A DNA stretch of 64,000 nt from Hymenolepis diminuta (Eukaryota > Platyhelminthes > Cestoda > Cyclophyllidea > Hymenolepididae), in assembly GCA_900708905.1 (NCBI GenBank), contig CAADRB010000031.1, positions 1,571,286 to 1,635,285 of the forward strand, read 5' to 3'. The notes under the pieces are model-generated. The model made no database searches. It was given only the letters and a program-made list of their open reading frames with translations, and was not told the DNA's origin. The translations under genes were made by a program, and so were the position numbers. Every line of letters starts with the position of its first letter. Position 1 is the stretch's first letter. Below, piece after piece: positions 1-13,200 of the stretch.

Positions 1-1191
1 AGTTTTAAATAAATTAATAAATTGTGTTTAAATAATTCCTTCTCATATACTCATCAAAAGAGCCGGTGATATTATTTTTCAAGTAAATTCGAGCTTAATA
101 ATACATGAAAATTAGCGAAATTTAGTAGAGCAAACGAAAATGGCACAAAGTCGCAATGCTAAGTGTCATTCAATCAATCGTCAAATATATTTTCCTATAA
201 CTTTTATTGGCTTAATTCTAGTACTCGTTATATTACTAGGCTCGCAGTCCTGAAAAGATATACACAAGGATGCCGCTTGCCAGAACCCAGGTTTCGCAAA
301 ATATTATTCGTCAATTTGTAGTAACGCTTATGTTGAGGTCCTTGAAACTTCATTCTGATAGGCTAAGTAGCCATCAATTTTACAATAACACTTAATAAGC
401 GTCTGAGTATAGCTAGAAGAGCGGCATCATTAGATCATATTCTATTTTCTGGTATTTTTTGGCAAATCTCCACTGACTTGTAAGATTACGATTATTGTCC
501 ATCTAAAAAAAGAAATGTATGATATACAACTACTTTGATTTCTTCTTTTTTAAATCTATTCTTTATATTGTTACGTTATATTTCTGCCTTCGTTATTCTA
601 TTTTCGGGATGAAGTGTGTTAGAAAACGTAGGAGTATAGAAAGCAGAAAAGCTAAGAGTTGCAATATTGTGCCCATTTGTTATCCACTTCTGCAGAACTA
701 CATTAAGTTGTCTCATTACCGATCGCAGCATATGGTTAGGATTTCTTACCGCCAAATAGAATGCTTACAGTAGTCAGTTGTTAACTTCAATGTCCGGGAT
801 AGTTAAAATCGCATTTCAAAGTCATTTATACACAAATTAAAAATAGAAAGAGATAATGTCTATTTGTTATGTTAAATATTGGGAAAGAAAATACTGACAA
901 AGAAACGATAATAACTTTAACCGCTGGCCCAATGAAATGAGGAGGCGGTAATGGAGGGAGATTATTCAATAGTTGGACCTTGAACAAACCAATCGATGCG
1001 TGATTAATTTGATTATATTGCTTCTCAAATAATGACGGTTAATGAATAAATTAACCTAACAACCTGTATATAATAAATGCGCCTTTCAACCTCTGAATTA
1101 AACTTTCAAACTGTGAAATTCTCCAAAAAATTACCTTATTTTTGCATCTTTTCGATTGCATTTTCTCTATCCCTTATTGAATTGATCTGTC

Positions 1192-1242
1192 ACTCGAGCT
1201 CAGTTGCTTTCCCATAATGAAATATTGTAAAGGGTTCTTTGC
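1192..1242 (+). repeat. tail fragment of dispersed repeat family R1
   Basis: The motif 'cagttgctttccc' followed by a short AT stretch and 'attgtaa' is shared with the ends of the fuller R1 copies at 36.5, 41.6 and 42.0 kb. Only this tail is clear here. The family is not identified. Confidence 0.4.
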
Positions 1243-2112
1243 GTTGCTATGTTTTAGTAGATAATCATTTTATTGTTAAAGTATGACCTTAATAGTTATC
1301 AAGTTGGTGGGAGATAAGATAAACTTGGTTAAGAATCGTGTTATAAATTATTGCATGTATTTGACAAGGTGGACCAACAAAGTTCAATCCACGAAGTTCA
1401 AGTTTTGTTTCAGGATAGGCAATTTCCACAAAGTGGCTACCATCCTTATTAGTAAGTGACACACGTCGCTTCTGACCGCTTGACATCTAGTGGGTACACC
1501 AACCGCCATCGGTCCGCCGGCGCTTTGACTTTAAAACATCAATAATATGAAGGTGATTTGTAATCGCATTAATTAAGTTTCTCAGATTAACTGCACTTCT
1601 GTCTTATCTCTCTCCCTGGATATGAGTACACTGTAGTCTATAGATATTCAATGGGAACAGAGATCATAGAGATAGAAAGCCTGGCTTCCTAAAATTGGAG
1701 AGCAAAGAAGGAAAGTAGCGATGATGTTCTATTTCAGCTCACAAAATTATAGTATAAACTGATATATCATATTATATTATATTTTATTATAAAGATATTC
1801 CAGTGTAGGTCTTATTGGCTGAATGTCTCGTCTGCTTATTTCAACGAAGAATTTGGGATTAATGTTTCGTAAAAGAAAAGAACAGTTTTAGAGGGCTTCC
1901 TGACTTGAACTATAGACCGGACCAGATGTAGAATTTACTACATTTTCCAAGGATTCCAAATTTTGGGTTAGGAAAAATGCTGTCCCAATTTGAGAAGCAT
2001 TACTGATTTAAGATTGAGAATAATTGTGAAATTCCCCTTCTTAAATTTAGTGGAATTATTTGTCCTTTTGTATTATTTAAATCTGGAAAATAATTATTTA
2101 AAAGCCCATGTC

Positions 2113-2186
2113 ATAGGCACTAGAATTTGAACGAAGAACTTCTCGATCCCTAATAGAATGCTCTACCTCTGAACTATACCTCATGA
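2113..2186 (-). repeat. tRNA-Cys-like pseudogene / SINE head
   Basis: The minus strand reads like a decayed tRNA-Cys: a 'gaggtatag' start, an A-box segment with 'gtagagcatt', an anticodon-arm remnant ending 'gatcgag', then a T-arm with 'gttcaaat'. The anticodon loop no longer matches a usable GCA anticodon and the acceptor stem is poor. It is therefore a pseudogene or the head of a SINE, not a working tRNA. Related copies lie at 12.9, 15.3, 22.3 and 22.6 kb. Confidence 0.6.
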
Positions 2187-2918
2187 CTATCCTTGCGCAA
2201 ACAGACCTCATCTAAAATTTTTAGTTCACTATAATGCCTCAAGTTTAAACCTACTCATGCATTTCAGTAGCAAAGTTTTTCCATTCACCAAACCAATCAT
2301 TAACGTGTCTGGATTAGTGAAATAGTTGTTGGTAGCTGTTATTGTTGGGTCGGCATAGCTAGTATATAGTATTAATTATAGCAATAAAGTAGAAGCCACC
2401 TTCTCGGTGATTTTCTCTATCTAGTTTACAATAGGAAAATATGAACCATTAAAATGAATGAGAAAGGCAATACCATTATTAAACAAACTGAATTGCAATA
2501 AGAGCCAGTAGCACTTTTGTAAATGTTCACGAATGGCATCGGGGACGATAATTTGATCAATAAATTTATCAGTTTATCAACTAACAAATATATTTATTTG
2601 TCCTGCGTCATAAATCAGAAATATGCTGTTGTTTTCTTTGATAATTACCGCTAAAATTACTACGAGCAATTCCAGGTCGGATAAGTTTCTTTATAAGTAG
2701 TCGTTATGCATAACTCTTTGTTGTAAGCTCTCTTTATGAAGAACATATTCAGATGTGATGCTCTTAAGTTCGAAGTATTAGAGCATAAGTGAAATGTAGG
2801 ATCTTACGATGCAGTGTCAATGAAATTGAAATAACTGATGATAATACTTCACATCCGTAGATGACCCAGTGTTCAGTGTGCAAGGCTATCAAGTTGTGAA
2901 TCACAAGATTGATGCTTA

Positions 2919-3002
2919 TCGTTACACATCTAGTGACGTCGATGACCAACCTCACCGATTTATTTCGGTCAACAGGAGAGTTGGTAGAAGGTGAGTTTCT
3001 AG
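2919..3002 (+). repeat. dispersed repeat R2, copy 1
   Basis: About 80 nt align by eye with 18804-18886. Shared blocks are 'acatc.agtga', 'cgatg.ccaac', 'ggtcaacaggagagttggtag' against 'gatcaacaaaggagttggtag', and 'gtgag.t.tct'. No target-site duplication or terminal repeat is evident. Confidence 0.5.
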
Positions 3003-3309
3003 ATAGAGCGCTGCTAGAAAACTTTTACATTAACCCTAATTGTGTGCTCTTAGAACTGTTTAATGGATTTTTAAAGGGATGTTAATGAAGCAAGTTATTT
3101 TAATAAGCAAGATAAAAAGAAGAGGAATAGGAAACCGACCTAATTCATCTACTCAAGTTTATGAAATAAAACACAAAGTCACTTCCCGAAAGAATATCAG
3201 CTCCCCTCTCGTGAAAGCTACTGAAGGATAACTCTCTATGCATTTCCAGAATTACCTTTTATTCGCAATCTTCACGACCATACCTCGGTTTTTCGCCAAC
3301 GAAGTTGGA

Positions 3310-3640
3310 GTGACCTCCCTATGACGCATGACCCCTATCTGCCATGTCAAACGCGTCCATCGATGTCTCCCCTTTTCTATAACCGCCTCGCTTCACATAA
3401 AAAGCACATCTGCACTCATGCTCTCGCACGGCCTTACTTAAGTGACTCATATAAAGCTATCTTTGTTTTCCACACGGAAACGACGCACGCCAGTCGGTTA
3501 CGGACTCCTACACGTCCTATTCGTCTCCTCTCTTCCTCAGCACGCTGCCCTCTCTCTCTCTGTTACTCGTTTCAAACTCGTAGTGGCTTCCTGGAATACA
3601 TTTTTCGTCTAATTAACTCTGTTTCACAATTGTTAGCTCC
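3310..3640. other. C/T-rich, less AT-rich island
   Basis: This block has far more C than its flanks, several CpG-containing words and a short TC repeat (tctctctctc). It carries an open frame on the plus strand (3321-3665) whose product is simply Ser/Pro/Arg-rich and resembles no family. It could be a regulatory element or an old insertion; nothing decides between them. Confidence 0.3.
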
Positions 3641-5006
3641 TATTCAAACAGCTACGAATTGTTGACTGTTATTACTGTCGTTATTTGTTATCTGCAAACC
3701 GTTAGTTGACATCTGACTTTAACACCACGTTTTACATAACAGAATCTCTTCATTGGTGTCTTTTTTACCGCTTTTAAATATAGGCAAAGCAAATAACTCT
3801 TACTTGAAGCACTCTTAAGTTTCTCCTTATCTTATTCCTCTTTCATTTCAATTCTCTAAGCGAATAAAAGCAATTTCTAAAAATTGTCTGAAACAAACAT
3901 TTTCTTTTCTAATGACGGAAGGGAAGTGTTTAATTTCATTTTTATTTCATTTATTTCATCCAACTTTTATAATTATAAATAGAGCTATTTTATTTAAAAA
4001 TATTTGTATAATATTAGATGATATATCAGAAATAATAAATTTTTAAGGTGTAAAATGCTAAATTCAGGTTACTTCAAGGATAAATAAATCAGATTTATCA
4101 AATTCAAAATCAAAAAGTATGATTAAACCGTTCTTTGCAGAAACTCTTTTGCTTTCATATGGTTATAAACATGCTCAAAATCTAAAGTTCAGAGTTTTCA
4201 GTTTGGTAGAATTCCATTCCAAATTTTTCGACTGTAATGTTACCATTAATCATCTGTTTCATTGGTCGTTCACTAAACTTGAAAAATCAGGTGACCTGAC
4301 GCGACAGCGGTCAATTTCTGCTGATTTAAAATCATGTCTAATTCATACGTCATCGTAATTATTCAACTGCTATTTTCATTTCAGATTATAATTGTAAATA
4401 GCATATCGGCAACATTAATTCGTTACCAATAAGTTAATTATCAAATTTCGCATTTGCTTAATTCCATATACAAATATGCATATACATATATGTGTGCCTA
4501 ATCTTATTAACGCATAAGCTTTAATTAATTTGATTCTGCCGATCGTTACAAGTTAGGATTGCAATACTATAATAATACGTAAGAATACGTACATTATAAA
4601 TGTCTATTTCCATATTCTGAGTTTCCGTAGTCTTAGTGTATCTCACTGGACATCTAGCAATGCTGCTTAGATTATATTTGTAACATTATATCATAGTCAG
4701 TTTTAAAGAACTTTTATGAGTTGCTAGGGAATTTAAATAACTTTTAAACCTCCTTATTAGAACTTCCATTGGATTGATCGATACTGCACGGAACAGTATT
4801 GGATTTGCACGTGGGTCAAATTCTCTGCCAAAAGAACCTTTATTAAGCGCCTTTTAACCATCGGGTAGGTTTACCATGCATAATTTCCATAATCAAAATG
4901 CAAATGATAAATTCTTATTAATGTAACAGAGTTGATTTTATATGCTTGCACTCTAACGTCTCTTTTACAATATTAATTTGTACTTTTTATGAGAACTTTT
5001 AACAAA

Positions 5007-5016
5007 ATTCTAGAAG
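5007..5016 (+). other. possible trans-splice (or 5' UTR) acceptor before the F-box/WD40 gene
   Basis: The sequence 'aaaattctag' ends 3 nt before the start codon at 5017 and looks like a 3' splice site. Flatworm mRNAs often receive a spliced leader close to the start codon. An in-frame TAG here also rules out a start further upstream unless this is a splice junction. Confidence 0.3.
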
Positions 5017-7646
5017 ATGGAACATCAGGGCTCGTTCCATCCTGAAGGAAATAATAACCAACAGGAAGCGCATTTAAAACCGGATTACAGGGATGATACT
5101 CCGCTACCTTCCTCCCTAATATTAAAGCTTTACAGTCATTCAAAACCGGAAACCATCTTGAAATTCGCAGAAGTGAGTCTTGTATTAAAGAGGTGTTTTG
5201 ATTTAATACACTATAAATGTGATGGTACGTTGCCTTTAGTATTATTAAAGATTGTCAAATGGTTATGTTATTGCTACAGCGGTGTTATCGATGATATTAT
5301 TTATTCATAACCGCATCGCCACTAATTTAGAAGTTAATATTACCATGTGCGAACTAAGATTGCTCTAAAACTGCAATTTCTCAGATTCAAAAGGAAGAAA
5401 ATATGATAAATATAACGGTTAAATCATTAAGAAAAAATTCAGTCATATAGATTTAAATTAGCAGGAATTGATTTGTTGCCTAATTCGCCAAAAACTGAAT
5501 AGCGTCAATGCTATATTTCCAGGCAAGCACGTGGAAATCAAATGATCAACAATTCAGAACATGGGTGCAGTCTGTGAACTTTACTCATATGCACCGGTTT
5601 CCTAACAGATTGTAGTTTCTTCCAAACTGGCTCTCTTTTATTTCTAATTAAGTTAAATAATTACCTTGCTTAATTATACTAAGCAAGAGATCAAGTTAAT
5701 TCCGGAAATATATCCTAACTCCATCTTTCACAATTATTATCCAGAGATTGCTAATGAATTCGCAGTTGAACTTACCCGTCCCAGAACTACGGGCGACTTT
5801 GAAAAGCATTAAAGAGCGTGTTGGGAACATCCCAGAATAACCCGGAGAGTGCACTTCTGGATTGTGTGAGTAGACAAGCGGAATGCACTTAAAAACTGGG
5901 GTATCGGGTAGCGTCTAGAGGAAGGCCTATCATACGATCTGAAAACCTGAATGTCACAAATAGACTTACTTATTTATCAATTTGCTTAAAATTTCCAAAT
6001 CTAAATGTTACATATCCTCTGCCTTAATTGAATTATTGAATGGTATCTATAATAGCGAACTGGGTAAGTTAAAGTATATGATAATACCAATTCGAAAGAT
6101 ATTATCTTACATTTCGAAAGACAAATATATGAAAGATTATCATTTGCTTGTCAGTTTTGGTTGACGGAACAAGCAGTCTATTGTAATTTAAGGTCTCAAG
6201 ACTTTGGAGAGATATGGCGATGTGTGACAGCGCATGGCAAGTATTGTGCAAAGACATGGGTGTATCAAAAGGCTTCCCCTATACCCACTATCAGAATCCC
6301 CACTCAGAAAAGCATATTGAATTCAATGACCTCAAATGCTCCTGGAAAGATATCTGTCTTCAACGTATTCAGCTTAACCACAGCTGGACTTCCAAGCCTG
6401 ATTTCGAAAAGCGGTTCTTGAAGTTAAACGATGTAAGTCTCAAGGTCGTCAAATTAACATCTTGTGAATGAATTGTGTGGACGATTTAGCCCTTTGGCTT
6501 TTATGCAGATTCTTAGATCCGATCCGGAATTAACATGTATCAAGACCTTTGGAGAATGGGTTCTCTGTGGAGTTAAATGGAACAAGATTATGATCTACGA
6601 TTGTAACGGTCAAGGAGGCGTATTAGGAGTTATAGTTGGTCCACCAGGAATAGCTAAGAAATTCCTAGTGGTTCCAATAAAAGACCACATTCTATTAGTA
6701 GCAATGACCCACTTTTATGAGATCTATGTTTATGATTTAAGTGAAAGCTACTTCTTGCTTCGGAACAAACTCGTCGGTCATACTGGTATAATTGTGGATA
6801 TTGCAATTTCGACTTTAACCAGAGATCCTCTCAATCCTGATTCAAGGGGACAACTTCTTAGCAGTGCTGAGGACAAAACTATTCGTCTTTGGAATATTGA
6901 GAATGGAAGTTGTATTCATGTATTCGAAGGTAAAGCACTTCATGGCTTTCGATCCAGTTTTTTATAGGTCTTCATAGTACGGCAACAAGCCTTGCTCTTT
7001 GTTCAAATCATCTCGTCTCCATGGATGCTGATAAGTGCTTGCGAGCCTGGGATGTTAATACCTACAAACCCGTGCTAAACGAGCAATTAACAATTGGAAA
7101 TACCTCCATAGAACAATTTGACGGTGCAAAAGTCCTCTTCAGTCGTGATGAGGATATTTTTGTATTTGATATATTTGAGAGTACATATGAGAACTTCTTT
7201 ACAGCGTCAGTACCATTTTGTCTTTTGCCCCATCAACAACCTACTAAAACTTGCAGTGATCTTATTTATGTGAAAGGGGAGAATATAGTTAGTCACGATT
7301 TATGTAAGAATAAGATTGTCAACTCCATTCCAACAGGTAAGAGGTACATTTAAGCATTAAGTCGAATATTCTAGGTGAACACTGTAAAGTCGACGATTTG
7401 CGAGCACTCTACGCAAATAACAACTTTGTTGTGACTGTTGATAATCGCCGTGTGCAACTTTGGGATCGTAATGCTAGATCCTGGGTTAGAACCTTGCTAG
7501 ATATTGAACAAATGCCTGAAATGAAAGAATTCTGCTCTGCGAATGAAGGAGGAACCGTTGTTACTACAGAATCATTCAGGCACCTTGTGTTGCCCGTGAA
7601 GTTACAGAATAACAGCACAACTCTATTAGTTCTCGCGTTTGACTAG
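5017..7646 (+). CDS. F-box / WD40-repeat protein (SCF substrate receptor), 5 exons
   Basis: Exons 5017-5172, 6193-6432, 6509-6929, 6968-7336 and 7375-7646 total 1458 nt (485 aa plus TAG). All introns are GT-AG with matching phases (0, 0, 1, 1). The F-box spans about residues 29-80 and crosses intron 1: LPSSLILKLYSH in exon 1, then VSRLWRDM and a downstream W in exon 2. WD40 blades are clearest at 222-272 (GH...DKTIRLWNI), 282-305 (LRAWDV) and 407-437 (VQLWDR); other blades are weak. F-box proteins bind SKP1, and WD40 propellers usually hold the degradation substrate, so a cullin-1 ubiquitin ligase receptor is likely. FBXW9-type proteins have similar size and order, but I cannot assign the orthologue. 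Introns 3 and 4 are only 38 nt each. Confidence 0.92.
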
Positions 7647-10220
7647 TGCTGAAATGTGTGTTAAAATATATTAATTTATTTTAATGAAACTCCCTTTATT
7701 TTTGTTACCCATGACAAAGCAAAAAACTCGAACAAGTTATAAAAACCATAAAGAGTTTGAATAATAGGAGCAGCAAACAAGTGCGATAGGGTATGAAATG
7801 GGGCAATGGTCAATTGCATGTAGGTAATGAAATCGGGACGTCATGAGTTCTACCTTTTTTTGGATTGGGTGAACTCATATTTACAATATTCAAAACAAGT
7901 TGGCCTGTGGATCATAGAATCCTTGGGTGATACTGCAACCTTTACTCATTCTAAATTTAACTATATCTAATAAATTCCGCATTAATTAAACTTGCTATCC
8001 TGAGTCATCTTTGAGCAAACCCCGCATTCTGCTGAACCTCTCTTGACCAACAATAATTAGTTCAGTAGACGTTTATTACATTACCATGTCACTCGTATGA
8101 CAATATACACCTTACTCTTATTTTCTGATGATCTATTCAGTCTATTTAATCAAAAAATGTAACTAAAATATAATTTGAACAGAGAGTATTTTACTTTCTG
8201 TATAATAATTACTAAGGGGAGGGAAAATACAATTTGAAGTCTCAGGTCTTGATATCAAGAGTTCTGTATAGGCTCACTTGTGATTGATATCCCTTAACCT
8301 GTACGATCTCCACACCCCGAAGGATTTTTTGGAACATTTCATAGGTTGGAGGTTAGATGCAAATATTCGATTCTAAAGAGTGATGAATCGAAATTTTTTG
8401 TCTTCAGTCCCAAATTTCACATACCAGTTCAAATTTGTCTGCGGGCGTAAGAAAGCCAATAATCCTTTCAGTTATACAGCTGCAAGCTGGCATAAGCTGA
8501 GATGTGCTGCTTGTATGAATGTAGATAATATCAATCCCAAGCCTATTCAGCACTCATCAGGGTATAAAGAATAACAACATTGATGCCTTGCTAACGAGAA
8601 ATTCGAATTTTACCACCTCTTTATTAGCCCGATTTAGCCATTCCATTCGCTGGGTTTATATTTCACTATCAAACACCACAAATTCATTGCTCCTTAATAA
8701 ATCCTTATTTATACAAATCAGATTTGTAGAGGTGCATTTGCTAGCATCATTCAATGACGAATTTTCCTTTGTTAATATTCTTTTACTTCCTATACAGCAT
8801 TTCAAATACAATTATATCCATTTATATTAACCCTAGCTGATTACATAGTCACCTTTATTCAGTTAAGCGCAGTAATAGAATAATACAATTATCGGTTCAT
8901 AAATGAAATTATTCCTACTCCCGAAGAATGTATAATTCAAGTATTCAGCCATCCCTATAAAAACCAGAAAGCCTTTAAACCACTGGATTCACAAAACAAA
9001 TTAAATAGCTCCAGTACTTATATTTTATCTCAGGATAATTGATTCCCTCAGTGCCGTCTAAAATAGATCTTCAGCAAGGCATAGCATATAGATCAGACAA
9101 TTAAGTACGAAGGGACATAAAGTCTGTGTGTGAACGATGGAAATAAGTACGAAAAAATTGTGAGAGTAGGTGGCCATTGACCTCATGTCTACCCAACTCC
9201 ACCACGAACAATAGAATCGTCTATGTAGCCCGATCTAGCCAATGTCTATAATGAGCTCCCGGTTCGGCTTCCCTATCGGCGTAGGAGTGATACACTTCGA
9301 TTCAGTAAGGTTGCAAGCCTACTTCCAAGACGCTTGAAGTCGCTAAACTCCTCCTCAAGACACGAGTGTACATTAGTCCTGGCAATTTGGCGTAAAATTG
9401 TATCAGTCCGGCGGTGCATTAATCTCCAAACATCTACAACTTGACAACTGTGTACCTATACAAGGCTTTTATTCACTTAGTGTTTTGGATCACCTGCATC
9501 CTGTCCCAGCCTCCTCGCTCAAGTCTGGGTAAGCTGTAGCTCAACATTACCTAGAGGGTAGATATATCACAGTGGTTGAAGCTAAATTGAAGGACCAGTT
9601 GGTGATCCAGGTTGACAATGACCTCTCCATCGGTAAACTCTCACACTACCTACTAATTCTGCACTGTATTCGGTACTTGGTTTCGGACTCGTTAGCTAGT
9701 CTCAGTCTATGTCAGCTACCAATTAACCATTTCGTCTGGCTCGATACACATCTCCCTCCCTTATTACTCCAATAAGGGAGTAATTTCTTTGGATACATTG
9801 AGGATGATAATTTAGCGATCATGGGGTGGGGTTCTAGCTATCCCAGACTTAAGATTAGCAGTTTAAAACTGTGGACATTCCAGTTAGCAACAGGGAGTAA
9901 CAAAGCGTAGCCTGATATCTTTTCACATATCCAGTATATCTTCATAACCTCTTTCGAATAAACAAAGAGTGAAGTGACCAGACACTTACATCATCAACCA
10001 TCAATATCGAGTCTGGACGTGTGGTTATAATCAAGAAACGTTTTAGGGAACAGTTCCTACAAAATGCGATAGCAAGATTAAACACGCATTATTACATGTA
10101 TATTCATAAATGCATTCATCAGATAAAAACGCTTATACAGGGAAAAAATGGAAGTACAATGAAAAGGGCAAAAGACAATTTGCTATTAAGACGAAACGCG
10201 TGCGTGGAGTGCAGTGTGGC
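7647..10220. other. convergent intergenic stretch
   Basis: This lies between the 3' ends of the F-box gene (+) and the condensin gene (-), so it should hold both 3' UTRs. I see no strong AATAAA close to either stop. Short plus-strand frames at 8380-8574 and 8588-8830 are not convincing as genes. The GC-richer block at 9130-9780 is listed separately. Confidence 0.5.
9130..9780. other. GC-richer island, possible old mobile-element remnant
   Basis: The base composition changes sharply here: many CpG words (gtccggcgg, cccggttcgg), long GC-balanced runs and little poly-A/T. A 67-codon plus-strand frame (9572-9775) has no family match I recognise, and other frames are broken by stops. A solo LTR or eroded retroelement would fit, but I could not find matching ends, a primer-binding site or a duplicated target. 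Confidence 0.3.
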
Positions 10221-13200
10221 TCATTTCCTGCTACTGGAATTTCGTGTTGAAGTACGACGAGTAGTTCGAACATTCGAAGGGCGTGGAACGGTGGATGGAG
10301 TAGTCTTTGCTGTTGTAGAAGTCCTGGATGGTCTCAGTCGTGTAGTTCGTCTTATAGTGCTTGTTGGTGGGGGCATTTTCTCAGTATCTTGGGTCTAGAA
10401 AATAGAAAAAAAATACATGGGTCGAGAAATCTTATACAGGTATTTAATTCAATAATAAATGCAGCAAAATGAAAACCTATCATAAGAATACGCAGCTTTC
10501 CTCATTAGTAGCTACACATAACAGTTGATGGCCTTATGAAAAGCGCGGAATCCTCAAGACCAGCGTTTGAGAAGTTGATTATCATCAAATTGGACTTAAA
10601 ATATCCCGTGATGAAGAGTACGAGCATGCCCAGCCGTCCCCTTGAAAGTACTAACTCTTACCACCTTTTACTGCCGTCTCAAGTGATCGTCCTGGATCTA
10701 GCGACCCGTCCGGACACGGAGGAAGAAGGTAAATTACGTCCAACTTAATCATAGCTTCTACTCCATTCTGTTAAAGAGCACATAGATTGATGTACGTATT
10801 CGCAATAGGGATTGACTGATTAGCGGCGAAGACACCTCATCATCAGGTATGAGCATGGACGTATCCAGGGAAAGAGTTCAATTTAAATAATTTTTAATGA
10901 CTCGTTACTCCTGACCACCCTGATGAGCATCAAACTGATCTTTCTTTGTCTCACAACCTCGAACTTAAACTGGCCAGTAGAATTGAAAAGATAGCCGGTT
11001 TGAGAAATAGTGTCATATATCGAATTTACTGTTGTGATAGCAAACCGACAAATAAACCATAAATCCTCAGATCGATTTTTTCCCCTCAAGATAAAAAATT
11101 CCAACGATTGGTTTCTAAATCAACCATCATTAATAATAGTATGCTCTTGGCAATTGATCGAGACAAAAACCTGTAGGCGTTTCATGCACGTACAGTTCCT
11201 GTTAAATAGTGCCTTGGAGTAACCGCATTTCACCTATCATTCTCTCTCCGGATTTGGATCACCTATAACCTAACGTCAACTAGTGGACGAGTATATAATA
11301 GCGGCAGAAACTGAACCTTCCAAAATTACAGGAGCGTAGAAGCCATAACTTAAAATATTACTACTTTAACATTCTTCAAAAGACACCTTACCACAACAGG
11401 CGTAGTAAGGCTACTAGGAGTAGCCGGAAGCCTTCTAAGCCTCGTTCGAGATGCCGCTGTCTTCGGCATAGACCGTTGTGATCTTTCTGTAACAGTAACG
11501 GTAACTCTGCGTCGAGTAGCTCTCGGTGATTCGATGACTTTCTCCCCCTCCTGTTTAGAATGTTCAACCAATATGATCTCCACGTGGTCATCATCGTCAT
11601 TCTCCTCCAGCTGCTGTTGATGCGATCTATCTTTCTCCACTTCCAGAGGTGCAATTTTTCGTAAAGGAGGATTCCGGATAGTGCGTTCTCCTGTGTCCTT
11701 CTCCCTCTCAGAGTCACTTTCTTCGTCATCAGTGAAGACCAACATCGTAGAAGGTACAGGTGGACCTGCATATCAAAGATAATCATATGATTATTAAAAT
11801 ACTACCTAAAATAGTTATTAAATTAGCTCTTAATTGCCAAATAACCTCGACAAGCATGAGTTATCTTACAATTCACCTACGCAACCAGACACTCAGTTAA
11901 TTCCCATGTCTTTAGTTTTCTCTTCTTTCCTCATCGCCTTGATGGTAGTGCAATTTGGTAGGAATTAGGAGATGGCTGGTAGTATATCTATTTCTAGCTT
12001 TCCTTCTCTTACAATCTTGGGATCAGTTTGAACCTTAGAACAAATAGTATGCCTATGTTTACTTATACATCTGCAAGTCCTGATTGTCAATTGGTGGTTC
12101 ACCATTTATCGTTCCTCAACGAACAAAGGAAAGACTGTCGTATCCTGTTAGCCATCAAGAATATCACTCGTATTGTAGGGGGATTTCTAAGTCCAACTTG
12201 GTCAAACTCTTATTGCTACTTTAAACGTTAAGACATGGTACAACTAAGTACGCCTATTAAATGGCAAGTTAATAATATGAGCTATATAGACTTCAAATGA
12301 AACTCTGGCATTTAATTTACACTTCTATCCTCTCAATATCTACTTCGTTTGTTCTACTGTCTCCCTTTTTAGTTTAGATTCAGGTCTTGATGAAAAGAAG
12401 TAATTAATTATAAGAATTAGATCCCTCTATTAGAATTTATAAAACATATCAAATCAATTTTCAAATGATTTATAGGTTGAAAGTGACAGAAACGTAAACC
12501 GAGCCTCAAAATCCCTGAAGTGTTTTCTATCACTCATGGTACTTAGGCGATTAATGTCATGGAGCCTTCATAGTGAGAAATTCAACTGACTAGTTTTAAC
12601 CACTACAATTGGTCATCCTTATCATTGAACATGTGCCGATGAAGTGACTTTGGACTTGTAATCATAACAGTCGAAAACCCAACGGATCATAAAATTTAGT
12701 TAAGATATTAATAAAGCGGTAATAAACATATTAAATATATTAAACAATCGTGCGACGTTGTCGTGGTAGAGACCACTACTACTTAAATATAAACGTGGCA
12801 AAGAATAGAACTTTAAGAACTTAAACTAAAACCTAGATACGCAGTTTGAGACGAGAGACAAATATACATAAAGATAATCGTGGGGGAGTATAGCTCGTGG
12901 CAGAACATTCGACTGTAAGTGGAGAGGTCCCCATTGCGATTCCCTTTTTATTCATTACATGCTAACTTTTAAAGACACAGAACTAAGATACCTAAAAACG
13001 ATTAAAAGCAGGTAAGATAGTCAAGATATAATAAAATGGTAAAAAATAACTTCTTTCTCAGAGAAAAAGCACATACGCGTTAACGGGAAAATAAAGGAAA
13101 GATAGGATTTATTTATCATCTATTATAATAATAACTCCCCTACTTTTCATTGACTCAGATACTAGTCAGTGATTTCCCCAACCCTCCCTACCTCACATTA

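Larger units (their letters stand above)
1..5016. other. gene-free stretch upstream of the F-box/WD40 gene
   Basis: I see no supported gene in these 5 kb. Open frames are short and read like AT-rich noise. The stretch holds a tRNA-Cys-like repeat at 2113-2186 (-), a copy of a dispersed repeat near 2919-3002, a short tail of repeat family R1 near 1192-1242, and a pyrimidine-rich, less AT-rich block at about 3310-3640. A minus-strand frame at 1486-1289 looks slightly protein-like but starts right after a stop and matches nothing I recognise. Confidence 0.6.

Noticed and set aside
1289..1486. Minus-strand frame starting MSSGQKRRVSL, which looks at first like an ABC-transporter signature (LSGGQ-type).
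   Set aside because: A stop lies immediately before it, no Walker A or Walker B follows, and the rest does not resemble an ABC domain. Probably chance or an unidentifiable remnant.
4898..4905. Octamer ATGCAAAT about 110 nt upstream of the F-box gene start, with others near 8357, 51738 and 56232.
   Set aside because: In AT-rich DNA several such octamers are expected by chance in 64 kb, and they show no clustering.
10021..10398. 125-codon plus-strand frame rich in Val/Arg/Glu.
   Set aside because: Its 3' half is the antisense shadow of the last NCAPG exon (10394-10221), which has a matching acceptor and phase.
10536..10748. Possible extra NCAPG exon on the minus strand between exons 16 and 17.
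   Set aside because: No acceptor/donor pair gives an open, phase-compatible reading, and exons 16 and 17 already join in phase without it.
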